A DNA stretch of 64,000 bases, from positions 3,224,001 to 3,288,000 of the forward strand of contig NZ_CP099734.1 in the NCBI RefSeq assembly GCF_025398175.1, read 5' to 3'. The DNA comes from Photobacterium sp. TY1-4 (lineage in GTDB: Bacteria > Pseudomonadota > Gammaproteobacteria > Enterobacterales > Vibrionaceae). Position 1 is the stretch's first letter. Each line of letters begins with the position of its first letter. This document shows, one piece after another, positions 52,931 through 64,000 of this stretch. Under the pieces are notes generated by a model. It was not told where the DNA came from and did not search any database. It saw nothing but the letters and a program-made list of their open reading frames with translations. Both the position numbers and the translations under genes were made by a program.

Positions 52931-54091
52931 TTAATATCTCCCCTGACGGCCAGTATCACCACGTGGGGTCGGCGATACGGGATCGGAATTTTCTACTTTT
53001 TCCAGCTCAATGCCAAAAGTACCACTTGGTGTTGTGCTCTTCGGCTGAGTGCTCTGGCCTGACTGATTCATCAGCTTGTCCAATGGCAGATACAGCAGGT
53101 TACCGCTCGAGCTTGAGTCGATCATCACCTTACTGGTATTGCCGTAAACACGCTCCATCGTCTCCAGATACAGACGGTTCCGCGTGACTTCCCGGGACGC
53201 CAGGTACTCCGGTAGCAGTTTCTCAAACTGTGCCACTTCACCCAACGCACCATTGATCACCCGCTCCGAGTAACCTTGTGCCTCTTTCTTCAGACGCTCA
53301 GAACGACCGGTTGCTTTGGGCAAAATATCATTGCTGTAAGCTTCCGCTTCACGCACAAAACGCTCTTCATCCTCACGGGCCGCAATGGCGTCATCGAACG
53401 CATCTTTCACCGCTTCCGGCGGACGCGCCGACTGGAAGTTCACGTCTACCACCAGAATACCCATATCGTATTTGCTGATGATTTGTTCGATCTCTTGCTG
53501 CGTCTTCGAACGGATCACCTGACGACCTGTGGTCAGTGCTGCATCCATAGTCGAGTCCCCGATCACCGCACGCAGTGCAGAGTCCGTGGCCTGACGCAGG
53601 CTGTCATCAGCATTGGTGACGCTAAACAGGTACCTGTTGGCATCAGAAACACGGTACTGAACATCCATTTCGACTTTCAGCACGTTTTCATCTTTAGTCA
53701 GCATCAGGCCCGAGCTACGCAGCGAACGGATCGCCTGAACATTCACCGGTTCAACTTCATCGATAAAAGTCGGCTTCCAGTTCAGACCCGGATCGACCAT
53801 TTCGTAGAACTTACCAAAACGCAGCACCACGCCCCGCTCAGCTTCCCCGATGGTGTAAAACCCGGAAAATCCCCAGACAGCGGCTGCCAGCACAGCAATC
53901 GCTCCCAGACCCGCAGCACTGCCACCGGACGAAGGACCTCTCTTATTCCCCAAAATACCACCAAACTTACGACTCAGTTTCGAGAAAACCTCATCAAGAT
54001 CCGGTGGCCCTTGATCACGACCGCCGCGATTATTATTCCCCCAAGGGTCTTTATCACGGCCACCGTTGTTACCAGGCTCATTCCACGCCAT
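52931..54091 (-). CDS. hflK: FtsH protease modulator HflK
   Basis: HflK is the partner of HflC. The 386-residue protein starts with a Gly/Asn/Asp-rich cytoplasmic tail (EPGNNGGRDKDPWGNNNRGG). A membrane segment (about 62-80, GLGAIAVLAAAVWGFSGFY) and an SPFH domain (about 85-270, with GEAERGVVLRFGKF) follow. The C-terminus is low in complexity (QPKSTTPSGTFG). It lies 57 bases after hflX. Confidence 0.95.
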   Translation of the reverse strand: MAWNEPGNNGGRDKDPWGNNNRGGRDQGPPDLDEVFSKLSRKFGGILGNKRGPSSGGSAAGLGAIAVLAAAVWGFSGFYTIGEAERGVVLRFGKFYEMVDPGLNWKPTFIDEVEPVNVQAIRSLRSSGLMLTKDENVLKVEMDVQYRVSDANRYLFSVTNADDSLRQATDSALRAVIGDSTMDAALTTGRQVIRSKTQQEIEQIISKYDMGILVVDVNFQSARPPEAVKDAFDDAIAAREDEERFVREAEAYSNDILPKATGRSERLKKEAQGYSERVINGALGEVAQFEKLLPEYLASREVTRNRLYLETMERVYGNTSKVMIDSSSSGNLLYLPLDKLMNQSGQSTQPKSTTPSGTFGIELEKVENSDPVSPTPRGDTGRQGRY

Positions 54092-54148
54092 TATAGAACT
54101 CCATCAATATGATATGACGACAGTTTTTCTTATTACTCTAGCAGCCCA

Positions 54149-55438
54149 TCAGGCTACGATAAAGTCATCTAACGCTGTACTTTCTCTTTTTTGCAGCCGG
54201 GACCACTCTGCCAGCGGGATGCGAATGTCCACCGTCAGGCTGCCATCGGGCTCATATTCTTCACGCACAATACAGCCCAACTGGTAAAACTTACTGCGAT
54301 AGCGCCCAATCAAATGTGGCGGCAAACGCAGGGTATGTTTCACCATAGTGCCGGACAGACGCTCCGTCAGGGCCTCAAACAACAGGTCAATTCCCTGCCC
54401 GGCCATTGCAGAGATCCAGACCCGGCACGGCATCCCGTCATCGTCGCGTTCAATCCGCGGCGTCGCCCCTTCCAGGCAGTCAATCTTATTCATGACCACC
54501 AGCGTCGGCACTTCGGCTGCCTCTATTTCCTCCAGCACGTTGTCGACTGCCTCGATGTTTTCGCGAAAGCGATCATCACTGGCATCCACAACATGCAGCA
54601 GCAAACTGGCATCCTGAGTTTCTTTCAGCGTCGCTTTAAACGCGGCGACCAGATCATGCGGCAGGTGGCGGATAAACCCGACCGTATCGGCCAGAATTGT
54701 GGTGCCGACATCCGCCACATCGATCTTACGCAGCGTCGGATCCAGCGTCGCAAACAGCTGATCCGCAGCATATACTCCGGCGTCCGTTACCCGGTTAAAC
54801 AGGGTCGACTTCCCGGCGTTGGTATAGCCCACCAGCGAGATCGTCGGGATCTCGGCCCGATTTCTCGCCCGACGGCCCTGATCCCGTTGCTTGGCCACTT
54901 TATCCAGCCGTTTCAGGATGGTTTTGATCCGCTCCCGTAACAGACGACGGTCTGTTTCCAGCTGGGTCTCCCCCGGCCCCCGCAGACCAATCCCGCCTTT
55001 TTGTCGCTCAAGGTGGGTCCAGCCCCGGATCAATCGGGTTGAAATATGGCGTAGCTGCGCCAGTTCAACTTGCAGTTTACCTTCGTGAGTGCGCGCCCGC
55101 TGCGCAAAGATATCCAGGATCAGACCTGTTCGATCCAACACCCGGCATTTACAGATCCGCTCCAGGTTCCGCTCTTGCGCTGGAGAGAGGGAGTGGTTAA
55201 ATATGACGATCTCGGCCTCTTCGGCCCGAACCGCATCGGCAATTTCCTGTGCTTTACCTTCTCCCACGTAATACTTAGGGTGGGGAGTATTACGACTGCC
55301 TGTAATGACACGCAGCGCATTGACTCCCGCGGAGGAGACCAGCATTTCAAACTCGCTTAAGTCTTCCCATTCCCCTTCTTGCGTGAAGTTGATATGAACA
55401 AGAATAGCCTGCTCGCCGGCTTCATAACGGTCAAACAA
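54149..55438 (-). CDS. hflX: GTPase HflX
   Basis: HflX is a ribosome-binding GTPase that splits stalled 70S ribosomes under stress. It has 429 residues: an N-terminal HflX domain (about 1-190, with GSRNTPHPKYYVGEGKAQEI), then a GTPase domain with G1 GYTNAGKSTLFN (about 205), G3 DTVGFIRHLPHDLV (about 249) and G4 NKID. It lies 26 bases after hfq. Confidence 0.95.
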   Translation of the reverse strand: MFDRYEAGEQAILVHINFTQEGEWEDLSEFEMLVSSAGVNALRVITGSRNTPHPKYYVGEGKAQEIADAVRAEEAEIVIFNHSLSPAQERNLERICKCRVLDRTGLILDIFAQRARTHEGKLQVELAQLRHISTRLIRGWTHLERQKGGIGLRGPGETQLETDRRLLRERIKTILKRLDKVAKQRDQGRRARNRAEIPTISLVGYTNAGKSTLFNRVTDAGVYAADQLFATLDPTLRKIDVADVGTTILADTVGFIRHLPHDLVAAFKATLKETQDASLLLHVVDASDDRFRENIEAVDNVLEEIEAAEVPTLVVMNKIDCLEGATPRIERDDDGMPCRVWISAMAGQGIDLLFEALTERLSGTMVKHTLRLPPHLIGRYRSKFYQLGCIVREEYEPDGSLTVDIRIPLAEWSRLQKRESTALDDFIVA

Positions 55439-55464
55439 GCAATCAACTCCTTATTGAAGAATAT

Positions 55465-55746
<282 letters not shown>

Positions 55747-55819
55747 TTATTTGTTTGTAGTTGTATTTAGCAACGAACAACATTAAAAATACGCAAAACA
55801 GTGTGAGTATACACGCGAA

Positions 55820-56755
55820 TCAAACGCCACATCTAACTGAGTTTGTGACGGTTTGTAACGCAGTCTCCACATCACTGCTATCCAACCACGCCAAATCTTT
55901 CCAGCTTCTCAGCCAGGTGATTTGACGTTTCGCCAATTGACGGGTCGCACAGATCCCGCGGAACACCGCTTCGTCTAAATCGCAGTTCCCGTCCAAGTAT
56001 TCCCACATCTGTCGGTATCCTACACAGCGTATCGATGGCAAATCCGGATGGAGATCCCCTCGCTCATACAAAGCACGAACTTCCTGTTCAAAACCGGCTT
56101 TGATCATGTTGGCAAAACGCTGTTCGATCCTCTGATGCAGGACAGCCCTGTCCTTGGGGGTTATTGCAAACTGATGAACCTTATACGGCAAAGACTCACC
56201 CTGGGTTTTCGTCAGCTCAGTTAAAGTTTTACCCGAAATACGGAAAACTTCCAATGCCCGAGACAAACGCTGCGGATCATTCGGGTGGATCCGCTCGCCA
56301 GAGACCGGATCAATCCGTACCAATTCCTCATGCAGTGCCTGCCACCCTTTGGTTTCTGCTTCTTGCTCGATCGCTGCCCGAATCGCAGGATCGGCTGCCG
56401 GCAGAGGGGACAAGCCTTCCAGCAAGGCTTTGTAATACAACATAGTACCACCAACCAGCAGAGGAATCCGTCCAGCAGCCACTATATCAGCCATTTCTTT
56501 CAGTGCATCAGCACGAAAGTCCGCAGCTGAATAACTTTGCGCTGGATCACGAATATCTATCAGACGGTGCGGTGCCAGAGCAAGCTCCCGGGCATCCGGC
56601 TTGGCTGTTCCGATATCCATCCCCTTATAAATAAGGGCGGAATCAACACTTATCAACTCCACCGGTAATTGCTGACGCAAACGAATGGCCAGATCCGTTT
56701 TTCCCGATGCGGTCGGCCCCATTAAAAAGATGGCCTGTGGTAGTGGCTTAGTCAT
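55820..56755 (-). CDS. miaA: tRNA dimethylallyltransferase
   Basis: MiaA adds the isopentenyl group to A37 of tRNAs that read codons beginning with U. The 311-residue protein has the P-loop [13 protein letters not shown] (about 11-23), the substrate motif [18 protein letters not shown] (about 37-54) and the C-terminal [14 protein letters not shown] (about 244). Its start overlaps the mutL stop by 8 bases. Confidence 0.95.
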   Translation of the reverse strand: MTKPLPQAIFLMGPTASGKTDLAIRLRQQLPVELISVDSALIYKGMDIGTAKPDARELALAPHRLIDIRDPAQSYSAADFRADALKEMADIVAAGRIPLLVGGTMLYYKALLEGLSPLPAADPAIRAAIEQEAETKGWQALHEELVRIDPVSGERIHPNDPQRLSRALEVFRISGKTLTELTKTQGESLPYKVHQFAITPKDRAVLHQRIEQRFANMIKAGFEQEVRALYERGDLHPDLPSIRCVGYRQMWEYLDGNCDLDEAVFRGICATRQLAKRQITWLRSWKDLAWLDSSDVETALQTVTNSVRCGV

Positions 56756-58805
56756 AATGAAATGCTTCTACTGCTGCGCGGATATCGACCGGACGCAACA
56801 GGTGTGAATAATAATGTTCAAGGGTCTCTCCCCACAATTGTTCCAGTTCAGCCACCAGCTGAATCGCCTGGGACAAACTGAATGTTGCGGCGGGGATCAC
56901 AAGTTGGCCAGCGAGCCAGTCTAACAATGGCTCCCAGCCCTGGGCATCCGGATCGTCAGCCACACCGGCCAGATAATCGAGCAGTGCCGGCAGCAGTTGT
57001 TGCAGGTTCTGCTGGCGCAGCGGCAAACACACCGACATCACGATCAAGCCCGTGTTGCCCTTGGCTTTGAGCTGGATCCCCAGTTGTTTGAGCAGCCGGG
57101 CATGTTGCTCGGCACAGGCGATCATTGCCGGCTCAAGCGGCAACGCATGCGGGATCAACAAGGGCTGCGGTTTCAACCCCTCGCCCTGCGCCTGGCGCAA
57201 CTGGCCTTTATACCGGAGTTGCTGGGCATAATCGAGCGATAACAACGCCAGTCCGCCCGCCTGGTTGAGCAGCAAATAGCGCTGCTCAACCAGGCACAGG
57301 GCTTTGCCCAGCCCGTCCCCCGCATAATCGGTGACCGGCGCAGAAGCGCCACTGGCCGGAATGACGGTAGTTGACGATGGTGCAGGCTCCGGTGCCGAAG
57401 GCCGCTCCATCGATTCAGGCTGCGCCGGAGTCTGCATGAGCTGCTGGTAGGCTTGGACTTCTTTTTTCGAGGGCGATTCACTGCCATAGCGGCGATCACC
57501 ACCAGAAGCCGCATTGCCGGAAGTCGGGCGCTGGGCTGGATACGACGCGGCCGCACGCGATTCGCCCCGATGAGCCGAGGCCGGTCGCTCCCGCGGCGTC
57601 TCCGCAGCAGGCATCCATTCGTGGGCTTGCGCTTTATTCGGATAATCCGGCGTTCGGGCCAGTGCCGCCATCATTGATTCCGGGATCTCCGGTTCCGGGA
57701 TCTCCGTCACCGGTTCAGCAGACGGCACGCTGGATTGCGGCGGGTAGTCATAGTCGGCCCGGGCACTGGCCCGGGTCGGCGTCTGATACAGGCCATTCGG
57801 CTCAGCCAGCGACTGCTGCAACGCGCTTTGCAGCCCCTGGCAAATAAAATCATGCACCAGACGCGCCTGGTGAAAGCGGACTTCATGTTTGGCCGGGTGG
57901 ACATTCACATCCACCTGATGCGGGTCAACTTCGATATACAGCACGTAAGCCGCATATTGATCCGCCGCCAGGCTACTCTCGTAAGCCTGACGAATGGCGT
58001 GGTTGATCAGCTTATCCTTCATCATCCGGCCGTTGACGTAGCAATACTGAATATCGTTCTGGGTCCGGGCACCTTGCGGGCTGCAAATCCAGCCCGACAG
58101 CTTCAGATCACCATGTTCGAGCGATACGGCCAGGGCATGGTTAAGGAAAGGGGTGCCGCAGACTGCGGCCAGCCGGCGCTCCTGCTGGATCTGCGTTTGC
58201 GCCGCCCGGTACTGGCGCACACTCTTGCCGTTGTGGCGCAGGTTGATGGTGACATCAAACCGGCTCAGGGCAATTCGTTTGAGCAGCTCGTCAATGTGGC
58301 CGAATTCGGTTTTTTCGGTTCGGAGGAACTTGCGCCGGGCCGGGGTATTAAAAAACAGATCCAGCACTTCCAGCGTAGTTCCCACCGGGTGGGCCGCTGG
58401 CTTGAGCTTGACCTCCATCTCCCGCCCTTCGGCATACGCGGCCCAGGCTTCCTCCTGCGCCGCCGTCCGTGACGTCAGCGTCAGCCGGGAAACCGAGCTG
58501 ATACTGGCCAACGCCTCACCGCGAAAGCCCAGGCTGGCAATGGCTTCCAGATCATCCAACGTAGCAATCTTGGAGGTCGCATGACGACTCAGCGCCAGCT
58601 GAAGTTCATCTTTGGGGATCCCTTTGCCGTTATCACGGATCCGGATCATGCGGCTGCCGCCCTTGTCGATATCAATCTCGATTCGGGTAGCACCGGCATC
58701 CAGGCTGTTTTCGACCAGCTCCTTCACCACCGATGCCGGACGCTCGACCACTTCTCCCGCCGCGATTTGGTTTGCCAGGCGGGCTGGCAAGATCTGAATA
58801 GGCAT
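56748..58805 (-). CDS. mutL: DNA mismatch repair protein MutL
   Basis: MutL links MutS to MutH and UvrD in methyl-directed mismatch repair. It has 685 residues: the GHKL ATPase N-terminus ([13 protein letters not shown], about 32; RDNGKGI, about 57; [14 protein letters not shown], about 93), a variable Pro/Ser/Glu-rich linker (about 340-480), and a C-terminal dimerisation domain. The endonuclease DQHA(x)2E motif is absent, its place reading [11 protein letters not shown]. That fits a MutH-dependent system, as in E. coli. Confidence 0.95.
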   Translation of the reverse strand: MPIQILPARLANQIAAGEVVERPASVVKELVENSLDAGATRIEIDIDKGGSRMIRIRDNGKGIPKDELQLALSRHATSKIATLDDLEAIASLGFRGEALASISSVSRLTLTSRTAAQEEAWAAYAEGREMEVKLKPAAHPVGTTLEVLDLFFNTPARRKFLRTEKTEFGHIDELLKRIALSRFDVTINLRHNGKSVRQYRAAQTQIQQERRLAAVCGTPFLNHALAVSLEHGDLKLSGWICSPQGARTQNDIQYCYVNGRMMKDKLINHAIRQAYESSLAADQYAAYVLYIEVDPHQVDVNVHPAKHEVRFHQARLVHDFICQGLQSALQQSLAEPNGLYQTPTRASARADYDYPPQSSVPSAEPVTEIPEPEIPESMMAALARTPDYPNKAQAHEWMPAAETPRERPASAHRGESRAAASYPAQRPTSGNAASGGDRRYGSESPSKKEVQAYQQLMQTPAQPESMERPSAPEPAPSSTTVIPASGASAPVTDYAGDGLGKALCLVEQRYLLLNQAGGLALLSLDYAQQLRYKGQLRQAQGEGLKPQPLLIPHALPLEPAMIACAEQHARLLKQLGIQLKAKGNTGLIVMSVCLPLRQQNLQQLLPALLDYLAGVADDPDAQGWEPLLDWLAGQLVIPAATFSLSQAIQLVAELEQLWGETLEHYYSHLLRPVDIRAAVEAFHYD

Positions 58806-58807
58806 AA

Positions 58808-60538
58808 TTAACTTCTAGGTATCGTTAGCGTTTGGCCAACAGCCAGTGTATCTGAGCTTAGCTGATTCACCTCACGAATACGACTGATACTGATCCCATA
58901 ACGGGCCGCGATTTTCCCCAGAAACTCCCCCCGTTTCACGGTGTGGGTCAGGGCTTCTGGCGCCTGCACGGCAATCTTCAGTCGCTGACCGATCGCCAAC
59001 TCATCCGAGCGCAACCGGTTTGCCTGGCGTATACTGGCCACCGTCACACCGTAGTTGGCCGCAATCTTGCCCAAAAATTCCCCCCGCTTCACCGTATGGG
59101 TGCGGGTCACGGTGCGGGTCCCTGCCGGAGGCGATACAGGAGTAGCGGCCGGAGGCACCACGATCGGGGTCGGTGTTCCGGCCTGTGGGATCTGCAGCAC
59201 CTGCCCGACCCGTAATGTCGTGCTCTTGAGGTGGTTGAGTTGTTTCAGCGCCGCGGTGGTCGTGCCGTAGCGTTCGGCAATCACACTGAGCGACTGGCCC
59301 CGGGCCACGGTATGTTTGACCCCATTTTTCCGGGCCGCAAACAGCGTCCCCTCCGGCGGTTTCTCGTTAAAGTAAGCCAGCACCCCCTGGTAGACGGCAT
59401 TGGCCAGCTTGCTCTGGTGGGCGCGGGTATTCAGGAGCCGCTCTTCCTGCGGGTTCGTGATAAAGCCCGTTTCAACCAGCAGGGAAGGAATATCCGGCGA
59501 TTTGAGCACGGCCAGGCTGGCATGTTCCGGCTTGCTCTTGTGCAACGCGGTGATCTTGCTGAGTTCTTTCAGTACCCGCGAGGCCACGTCATAGCCCTCT
59601 TTCTGGGAGTGGCTGAACTGCAGATCCAACACCGCCATGCTCAGGTATTGATCATCGCTGCCCCCCGTGAGCACATCGCCCCCGCCAAGCAGCTCTGATT
59701 GCTTTTCCTGTTGCTCCAGCCAGCGGCCAATCTCGCTGTTGGCGCGGCGGGTGTTGAGGACCCATACCGAAGCCCCACGCGGGTGTGGCTGGTGAAACCC
59801 ATCGGCATGGATGGACACCAACAGGTGTGCTTTGTTCTTGCGGGCAATTTCCGAGCGTTTATTGAGATTCACAAAATAATCGCCGCGCCGGGTCAGGACC
59901 GCTTTCATCCCCGGGGTCGCATTAATCTTGGCCGCGACCTTTTTCGAAATATCCAGGGTAACGTTTTTCTCGTACTTGCGGCTCGGACCGATCGAGCCCG
60001 GATCTTCACCGCCGTGTCCGGCATCAATCGCGACGATAATATCGTCGGTGCCATACGGCAGCAGCGCGTCACGGTTCTGAGTCACCGGCTTTTTGGCGGC
60101 CGGCTGCACTGGCGTCGCTTTTTTCTGATGGGGCAAGTCCAGCACCAGGCGGTGGCCGTAATGGCCATCCGGCGTCGGTGCCAGCTTGAAGATCGTCGGG
60201 TCGGTCCCGGCCTTGGTTTCAAACACCAGGCGGTAGGTCCCGGCCTCCGGCGGGCTGCTGCTGCGAATGTTCGTCAGGACGGCACTATTGTCCACGCGAA
60301 GCGGCAGCTTGGTTTTCAGCGCAGTCTCTTTTAGATCGACAACCAGGCGGTTCGGCTTGGTCAGGGTGAAAAAGGTAAATGCCACTTCATCCTGCACATC
60401 CAGCACTACCCGGGTTTCATCCGGTGCCGGCCAGACACGAATGCTTTTCAGCTCGTTGGCCCAGGCCAACGAGCTGCACATCCCTGCGCCGACTATCAAT
60501 ATGGGCAATAAAGACCGAAGTGACATCCTGATCAACAC
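58808..60538 (-). CDS. amiB: N-acetylmuramoyl-L-alanine amidase with AMIN and LysM domains
   Basis: AmiB cleaves the peptide from peptidoglycan during cell separation. The 576-residue protein has a signal peptide (about 1-27, ending SLAWA-N), an AMIN domain (about 28-130), an amidase_3 zinc catalytic domain (about 165-395, with [17 protein letters not shown] and [11 protein letters not shown]) and three LysM domains at the C-terminus. The start is probably TTG at 60538, because GGAG lies 5 bases upstream. An ATG four codons later lacks an RBS. It overlaps tsaE. Confidence 0.93.
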   Translation of the reverse strand: MLIRMSLRSLLPILIVGAGMCSSLAWANELKSIRVWPAPDETRVVLDVQDEVAFTFFTLTKPNRLVVDLKETALKTKLPLRVDNSAVLTNIRSSSPPEAGTYRLVFETKAGTDPTIFKLAPTPDGHYGHRLVLDLPHQKKATPVQPAAKKPVTQNRDALLPYGTDDIIVAIDAGHGGEDPGSIGPSRKYEKNVTLDISKKVAAKINATPGMKAVLTRRGDYFVNLNKRSEIARKNKAHLLVSIHADGFHQPHPRGASVWVLNTRRANSEIGRWLEQQEKQSELLGGGDVLTGGSDDQYLSMAVLDLQFSHSQKEGYDVASRVLKELSKITALHKSKPEHASLAVLKSPDIPSLLVETGFITNPQEERLLNTRAHQSKLANAVYQGVLAYFNEKPPEGTLFAARKNGVKHTVARGQSLSVIAERYGTTTAALKQLNHLKSTTLRVGQVLQIPQAGTPTPIVVPPAATPVSPPAGTRTVTRTHTVKRGEFLGKIAANYGVTVASIRQANRLRSDELAIGQRLKIAVQAPEALTHTVKRGEFLGKIAARYGISISRIREVNQLSSDTLAVGQTLTIPRS

Positions 60539-60996
60539 AACTCCAAACGCTCGATCAATGCTCGACCATACTCATTATTCGCCGTCATAATGACCTGGCG
60601 CTGAGTGTCATGATAGCGCATCTCAATATCCAGATCCGGGGCCGGTAACAGACCTTCTCCTTTCTCCGGCCACTCTACCAGGCAGATCGCATCTGCCGTA
60701 AAGTAATCCCGGATCCCCATAAATTCCAGCTCTTCCGGATCGGCCAGGCGATACAGGTCGAAATGGTAAACCTGCCAGGGCGGCAGCTCGTACGGTTCCA
60801 CCAGGGTATACGTCGGGCTTTTGACATTACCCTGGTGACCCAGAGCACGAATAAAGCCACGACTGAACGTTGTTTTTCCCGCGCCGAGATCGCCATGCAG
60901 ATAGATCGTGGTCTGGCGATGACAAGCATTGGCCAGTTGAAGACCTAACGCGACGGTTGCCTGCTCATCGGCAAGCAATGTTTCAAATGTTTGCAT
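60532..60996 (-). CDS. tsaE: tRNA threonylcarbamoyladenosine biosynthesis ATPase TsaE
   Basis: TsaE is the ATPase partner of TsaB/TsaD in t6A37 tRNA modification. The 154-residue protein has Walker [14 protein letters not shown] (about 35-47), [13 protein letters not shown] (about 60) and the Walker B-like [17 protein letters not shown] (about 78). It lies 9 bases after nnr, and its end overlaps the TTG start of amiB by 7 bases. Confidence 0.95.
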   Translation of the reverse strand: MQTFETLLADEQATVALGLQLANACHRQTTIYLHGDLGAGKTTFSRGFIRALGHQGNVKSPTYTLVEPYELPPWQVYHFDLYRLADPEELEFMGIRDYFTADAICLVEWPEKGEGLLPAPDLDIEMRYHDTQRQVIMTANNEYGRALIERLELC

Positions 60997-61005
60997 TGTT
61001 TTCTT

Positions 61006-62493
61006 TTATCTTGGGTTAACCAGTTGGCGAAGATAGGGAAACAGATCACTGGCCAGCATTCCTCGCTCACCGTCACGGGCACATAAATCGGCTGCGGTGC
61101 TATGGATCCACACCCCCGTTCGTGCCGCTTCGGACAAGGACATGCCCTGCGCTGCCAGTGCCCCGATGATCCCGGACAGCACATCTCCCATGCCGCCCGT
61201 TGCCATTCCCGGATTACCGGCAGTACAGATCCAGCACTGCCTACCATCATCAATTAGTGTACCGGCACCTTTGAGAACCACTACACCACCAAATTGTTGC
61301 TGCAAATGCCGGGCGGCCGTAAACCGGTCAGCTTCGACCCTGGCCACAGACCAGCCCAACAGCCGGGCCGCTTCGCCCGGGTGCGGCGTTATTATACGAT
61401 TATTTTTATAGTCTGGTGAGAGGGCCAATAAGTTCAACCCGTCTGCATCCACGACCATTTTTTTCTCGGTGTCTTCAAAGTGGAGCAGCAAAGCCTTGCT
61501 CCAATCACTTTGTCCCAGCCCCGGTCCAATCACAATCACATCGGCCCAGTCCCGGCGCTGGCGAATTTCATGGGCTTTGTCGTGCCAGCCCTGCACCATT
61601 ATTTCAGGCCTGGCTGTCACAATTGACAATACATTGTCAGATTGCGTGATCACGGCGGTCAACCCCGCACCGCACCGGGCACAGGCTTCAGCAGCCAGTC
61701 GAATCGCACCCGGCATCCCCAAATCGCCCCCGACACACAAGACCCGTCCATGATCGCCTTTGTGCGCCGTTCGCCGCCGCGGGGGTAACGCGTGCAGCAC
61801 GCTTTGGTAATCCAACCGATAAGCCGAAGGCTCCGTCTCGCTGGCAAAGGTGTACTCCACCCCCAACCCGGCAAAATACCGCTGCCCGCAATAATGGCTG
61901 GCCTGGCCGGTACACAAGCCCTGCTTGCAGCCAATGAAGGTCACCGTGGCTTCAGCCTGAATGGCCGTTCCCAGAACGGCCCCCGTATCAGCGCACAGAC
62001 CCGAGGGTACATCCACAGCGATGATCGGCCGGGCAGCCAGATTCAGCAGCCCAATCAGTTGTCCGCAATCTTCGCGCACCGGGCCGGTCAGGCCTGTGCC
62101 CAACAGCGCGTCAACAATCACTTCGACATCATCCGGAATCTGCGACTGCGCCGATGTGATCTGCCCGCCGACAGCCAACCAGTCATCCCGCGCCCGCGCC
62201 GCATCGCCTGTGAGCCGCGCTGCATCACCCAATTGCCACAGCCGAACCGAGATCCCCGCCGCACGCGCCAGCCGGGCGACCACATACCCGTCACCGCCAT
62301 TGTTCCCACCCCCGCAACAGATCAGCACAGACCGGCACGTCGGGTAACGCTGGCTCAGCACGGAAAATACGGCCTCGCCCGCGCGTCGCATTAACTGATA
62401 CATCTCCAGTTGCATCGCCTGAGCCGCCCGAAGCTCACCTTTACGGACCTGCTCAGCCCGGTACAGCAATTGAGGTAATTGTGTTGTGACCAT
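61006..62493 (-). CDS. nnr: Bifunctional NAD(P)H-hydrate repair enzyme
   Basis: Nnr repairs hydrated NAD(P)H. Its N-terminal YjeF_N epimerase (about 1-215, with CCGGGNNGGDGYVVARL near 60) interconverts the R and S hydrates. The C-terminal ribokinase-like dehydratase (about 230-495, with GNPGMATGGMGDVLSGIIGAL near 430) removes water using ADP. The 495-residue length is normal. The start at MVTTQ (62493) has GGGAG upstream. It begins the nnr-tsaE-amiB-mutL-miaA-hfq cluster and is divergent from queG. Confidence 0.95.
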   Translation of the reverse strand: MVTTQLPQLLYRAEQVRKGELRAAQAMQLEMYQLMRRAGEAVFSVLSQRYPTCRSVLICCGGGNNGGDGYVVARLARAAGISVRLWQLGDAARLTGDAARARDDWLAVGGQITSAQSQIPDDVEVIVDALLGTGLTGPVREDCGQLIGLLNLAARPIIAVDVPSGLCADTGAVLGTAIQAEATVTFIGCKQGLCTGQASHYCGQRYFAGLGVEYTFASETEPSAYRLDYQSVLHALPPRRRTAHKGDHGRVLCVGGDLGMPGAIRLAAEACARCGAGLTAVITQSDNVLSIVTARPEIMVQGWHDKAHEIRQRRDWADVIVIGPGLGQSDWSKALLLHFEDTEKKMVVDADGLNLLALSPDYKNNRIITPHPGEAARLLGWSVARVEADRFTAARHLQQQFGGVVVLKGAGTLIDDGRQCWICTAGNPGMATGGMGDVLSGIIGALAAQGMSLSEAARTGVWIHSTAADLCARDGERGMLASDLFPYLRQLVNPR

Positions 62494-62696
62494 ATGCGCT
62501 CCCTCGTTCACAGCCTGAGCCCATCCTCGAGCGCACGGCTGGCAGTGAACAAATAGTGCCCAAAACCGCCATCAGGTACAATCATAAATCCCCAACAGCT
62601 TGAAGCAGACACCAAGGCTTCTATGATTGATTCAATTGTTGATGATTATGGTACACTTCGGCCCCTTTACTCTCAGCCACGCAGTACACACCCAAA

Positions 62697-63830
62697 ATGA
62701 CGATAAACTACAGCGAACTGGCCCTAAACATTAAGCAATGGGGAAAAGAACTCGGTTTTCAGCAGGTTGGGATCTGCGATGTGGATCTGAAAAAACACGA
62801 GGCCCAGCTTCAGCGCTGGCTTGATGCCGGTTATCACGGCGAAATGGACTGGATGGCCCGCCACGGCATGATGCGCGCCCGACCGGACGAACTTTTACCC
62901 GGCACCGTGCGGGTGATCAGCGTGCGGATGAATTATCTGCCCCCTGAAGCCGGATTTGCCCAAACCCTGAAGCAACCGGAGCTGGCTTACATCAGTCGCT
63001 ATTCTCTGGGTCGGGATTACCACAAGCTGATCCGAAACCGCTTGAAGCTGTTGGGCCAGCGGATTGAACAAGCCGTCGGGGCCTTTGGGTATCGGCCGTT
63101 TGTCGACTCAGCCCCGATTCTGGAACGGCCACTGGCTGAAAAAGCCGGTTTAGGGTGGACCGGTAAACATTCATTAATTTTAAGTGAACAAGCCGGTTCC
63201 TGGTTTTTCCTGGGTGAACTGCTGATCGATTTACCTTTACCCGTTGACCAACCCGTCGAGAACCAATGCGGTAAGTGCGTTGCCTGCATGACCAGTTGTC
63301 CGACAGGCGCCATCGTTGAAGAAGGCGTCGTGGATGCCAGACGCTGTATTTCCTATCTGACCATCGAGTTCGACGGGGTGATCCCGGAAGAGTTTCGCGA
63401 GCCGATGGGCAACCGGATATACGGCTGCGACGACTGCCAGCTGGTATGTCCGTTCAATCGCTATTCCGAGATTACCGAAGAGAGCGACTACCATTGCCGG
63501 GACAGCCTGGACCAACAACCCCTGCACGTTTTATATCAGTGGACAGAATCGCAATTTCTCAAACAGACCGAAGGTTCAGCCATTCGGCGGATCGGTCACC
63601 TGCAGTGGCTGCGAAACCTGACCATTGCAATGGGCAACGCCCCTTATCGGCAAGAGATTATTGATGCCCTCGAACAACGGCTGGGGGAGAGTGTACTCTT
63701 GGATGAACACATCCACTGGGCCCTCGACAAACAGCGGGAGAAACGCCAGGCACTCACCATTGAAGTGCTGCCGGGTAAAACTAAACGGCTTATCCGGATT
63801 ATTGAAAAAGGGCTCCCCCGCGACGCTTAA
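62697..63830 (+). CDS. queG: Epoxyqueuosine reductase
   Basis: QueG makes queuosine from epoxyqueuosine in tRNA, using cobalamin and two 4Fe-4S clusters. The 377-residue protein has a cobalamin-binding N-terminus (about 1-180, with ILERPLAEKAGLGWTGKH). The clusters are bound by C191-x2-C194-x2-C197-x3-C201 and by C244-x2-C247-x3-C251 together with C217, which are the expected 8 cysteines. A HEAT-like C-terminal domain follows. It is divergent from nnr. Confidence 0.95.
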   Translation: MTINYSELALNIKQWGKELGFQQVGICDVDLKKHEAQLQRWLDAGYHGEMDWMARHGMMRARPDELLPGTVRVISVRMNYLPPEAGFAQTLKQPELAYISRYSLGRDYHKLIRNRLKLLGQRIEQAVGAFGYRPFVDSAPILERPLAEKAGLGWTGKHSLILSEQAGSWFFLGELLIDLPLPVDQPVENQCGKCVACMTSCPTGAIVEEGVVDARRCISYLTIEFDGVIPEEFREPMGNRIYGCDDCQLVCPFNRYSEITEESDYHCRDSLDQQPLHVLYQWTESQFLKQTEGSAIRRIGHLQWLRNLTIAMGNAPYRQEIIDALEQRLGESVLLDEHIHWALDKQREKRQALTIEVLPGKTKRLIRIIEKGLPRDA

Positions 63831-64000
63831 AACGCCTGGTAACGCTCCTGCCCAATCGAGACATTGCACAAAATGGGAGCAGTGTCAGCCTTAACCGGAA
63901 ATGTGGAAAACCGTTTCATCCCCGCCAATATTTTCCATTCTCAAAAAGATTAAACACAGCCGAATATACTCACAATCAAAACAGTTATCCCAAGGATGAA

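Noticed and set aside
63996..64000. ATG at the very end of the window
   Set aside because: Only two codons are visible and its spacing to AAGG is too short to decide, so no gene is called in 63831-64000. Nothing else is evident in that stretch.

Overview
The window is a chromosomal segment of a gammaproteobacterium of the family Vibrionaceae. The evidence is the gene order nnr-tsaE-amiB-mutL-miaA-hfq-hflX-hflK-hflC-yjeT-purA, the presence of motX (polar sodium-driven flagellum) beside purA, an nsrR/hmp pair, and several protein families typical of vibrios (TIGR03899, TIGR04219, DUF3299, DUF2780). Photobacterium, Grimontia or Enterovibrio would fit, but the genus cannot be fixed from the sequence alone.

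Layout. 1-2.9 kb: the end of an ABC permease with a DUF3299 partner, a possible 28-residue membrane peptide, an NmrA-like oxidoreductase behind two MarR-type operators, and a TIGR03899 protein. 2.97-4.40 kb: an IS4-family insertion sequence lying inside a terminator hairpin. 4.5-10.8 kb: a complete rRNA operon on the minus strand (three promoters, 16S, tRNA-Glu/Lys/Val, 23S, 5S, tRNA-Asp, then a broken tRNA-Asp copy). 11-18 kb: sulfate activation on the minus strand, cysG-cysD-cysN-SLC13 transporter-cysC-cysQ. 18-24 kb: periplasmic CpdB, a Crp-like regulator, an ElaA acetyltransferase, YtfB, FklB and a DUF2780 protein. 24-28.3 kb: cysJ-cysI-cysH. Together the two cys clusters cover sulfate uptake and activation, PAPS reduction, sulfite reduction, siroheme synthesis and PAP removal.

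28-33.4 kb: small genes, a TIGR04219 outer-membrane protein, pspG with a sigma-54 promoter, dusA, an AT-rich gene-free stretch with repeats and hairpins, zur, cheX and a cold-shock gene. 33.4-41 kb: pgi, yjbQ, a divergent GNAT/C39-peptidase and RimK-type ATP-grasp pair, alr and dnaB. 41-47.8 kb: a DUF481 protein, the rpsF-priB-rpsR-rplI operon with its S6:S18 leader, rlmB, rnr and nsrR. 47.9-50 kb: hmp behind two NsrR-like boxes, then motX. 50-62.5 kb: the purA to nnr supercluster. 62.7-63.8 kb: queG.

Most of the window is core genome. The observations most worth a second look are the RimK/GNAT-C39 peptide-modification module, the structured AT-rich region between dusA and zur, short tandem repeats grown out of the 3' ends of two genes (rimK-like and hmp), the IS inside a terminator stem, and the interrupted tRNA-Asp copy.
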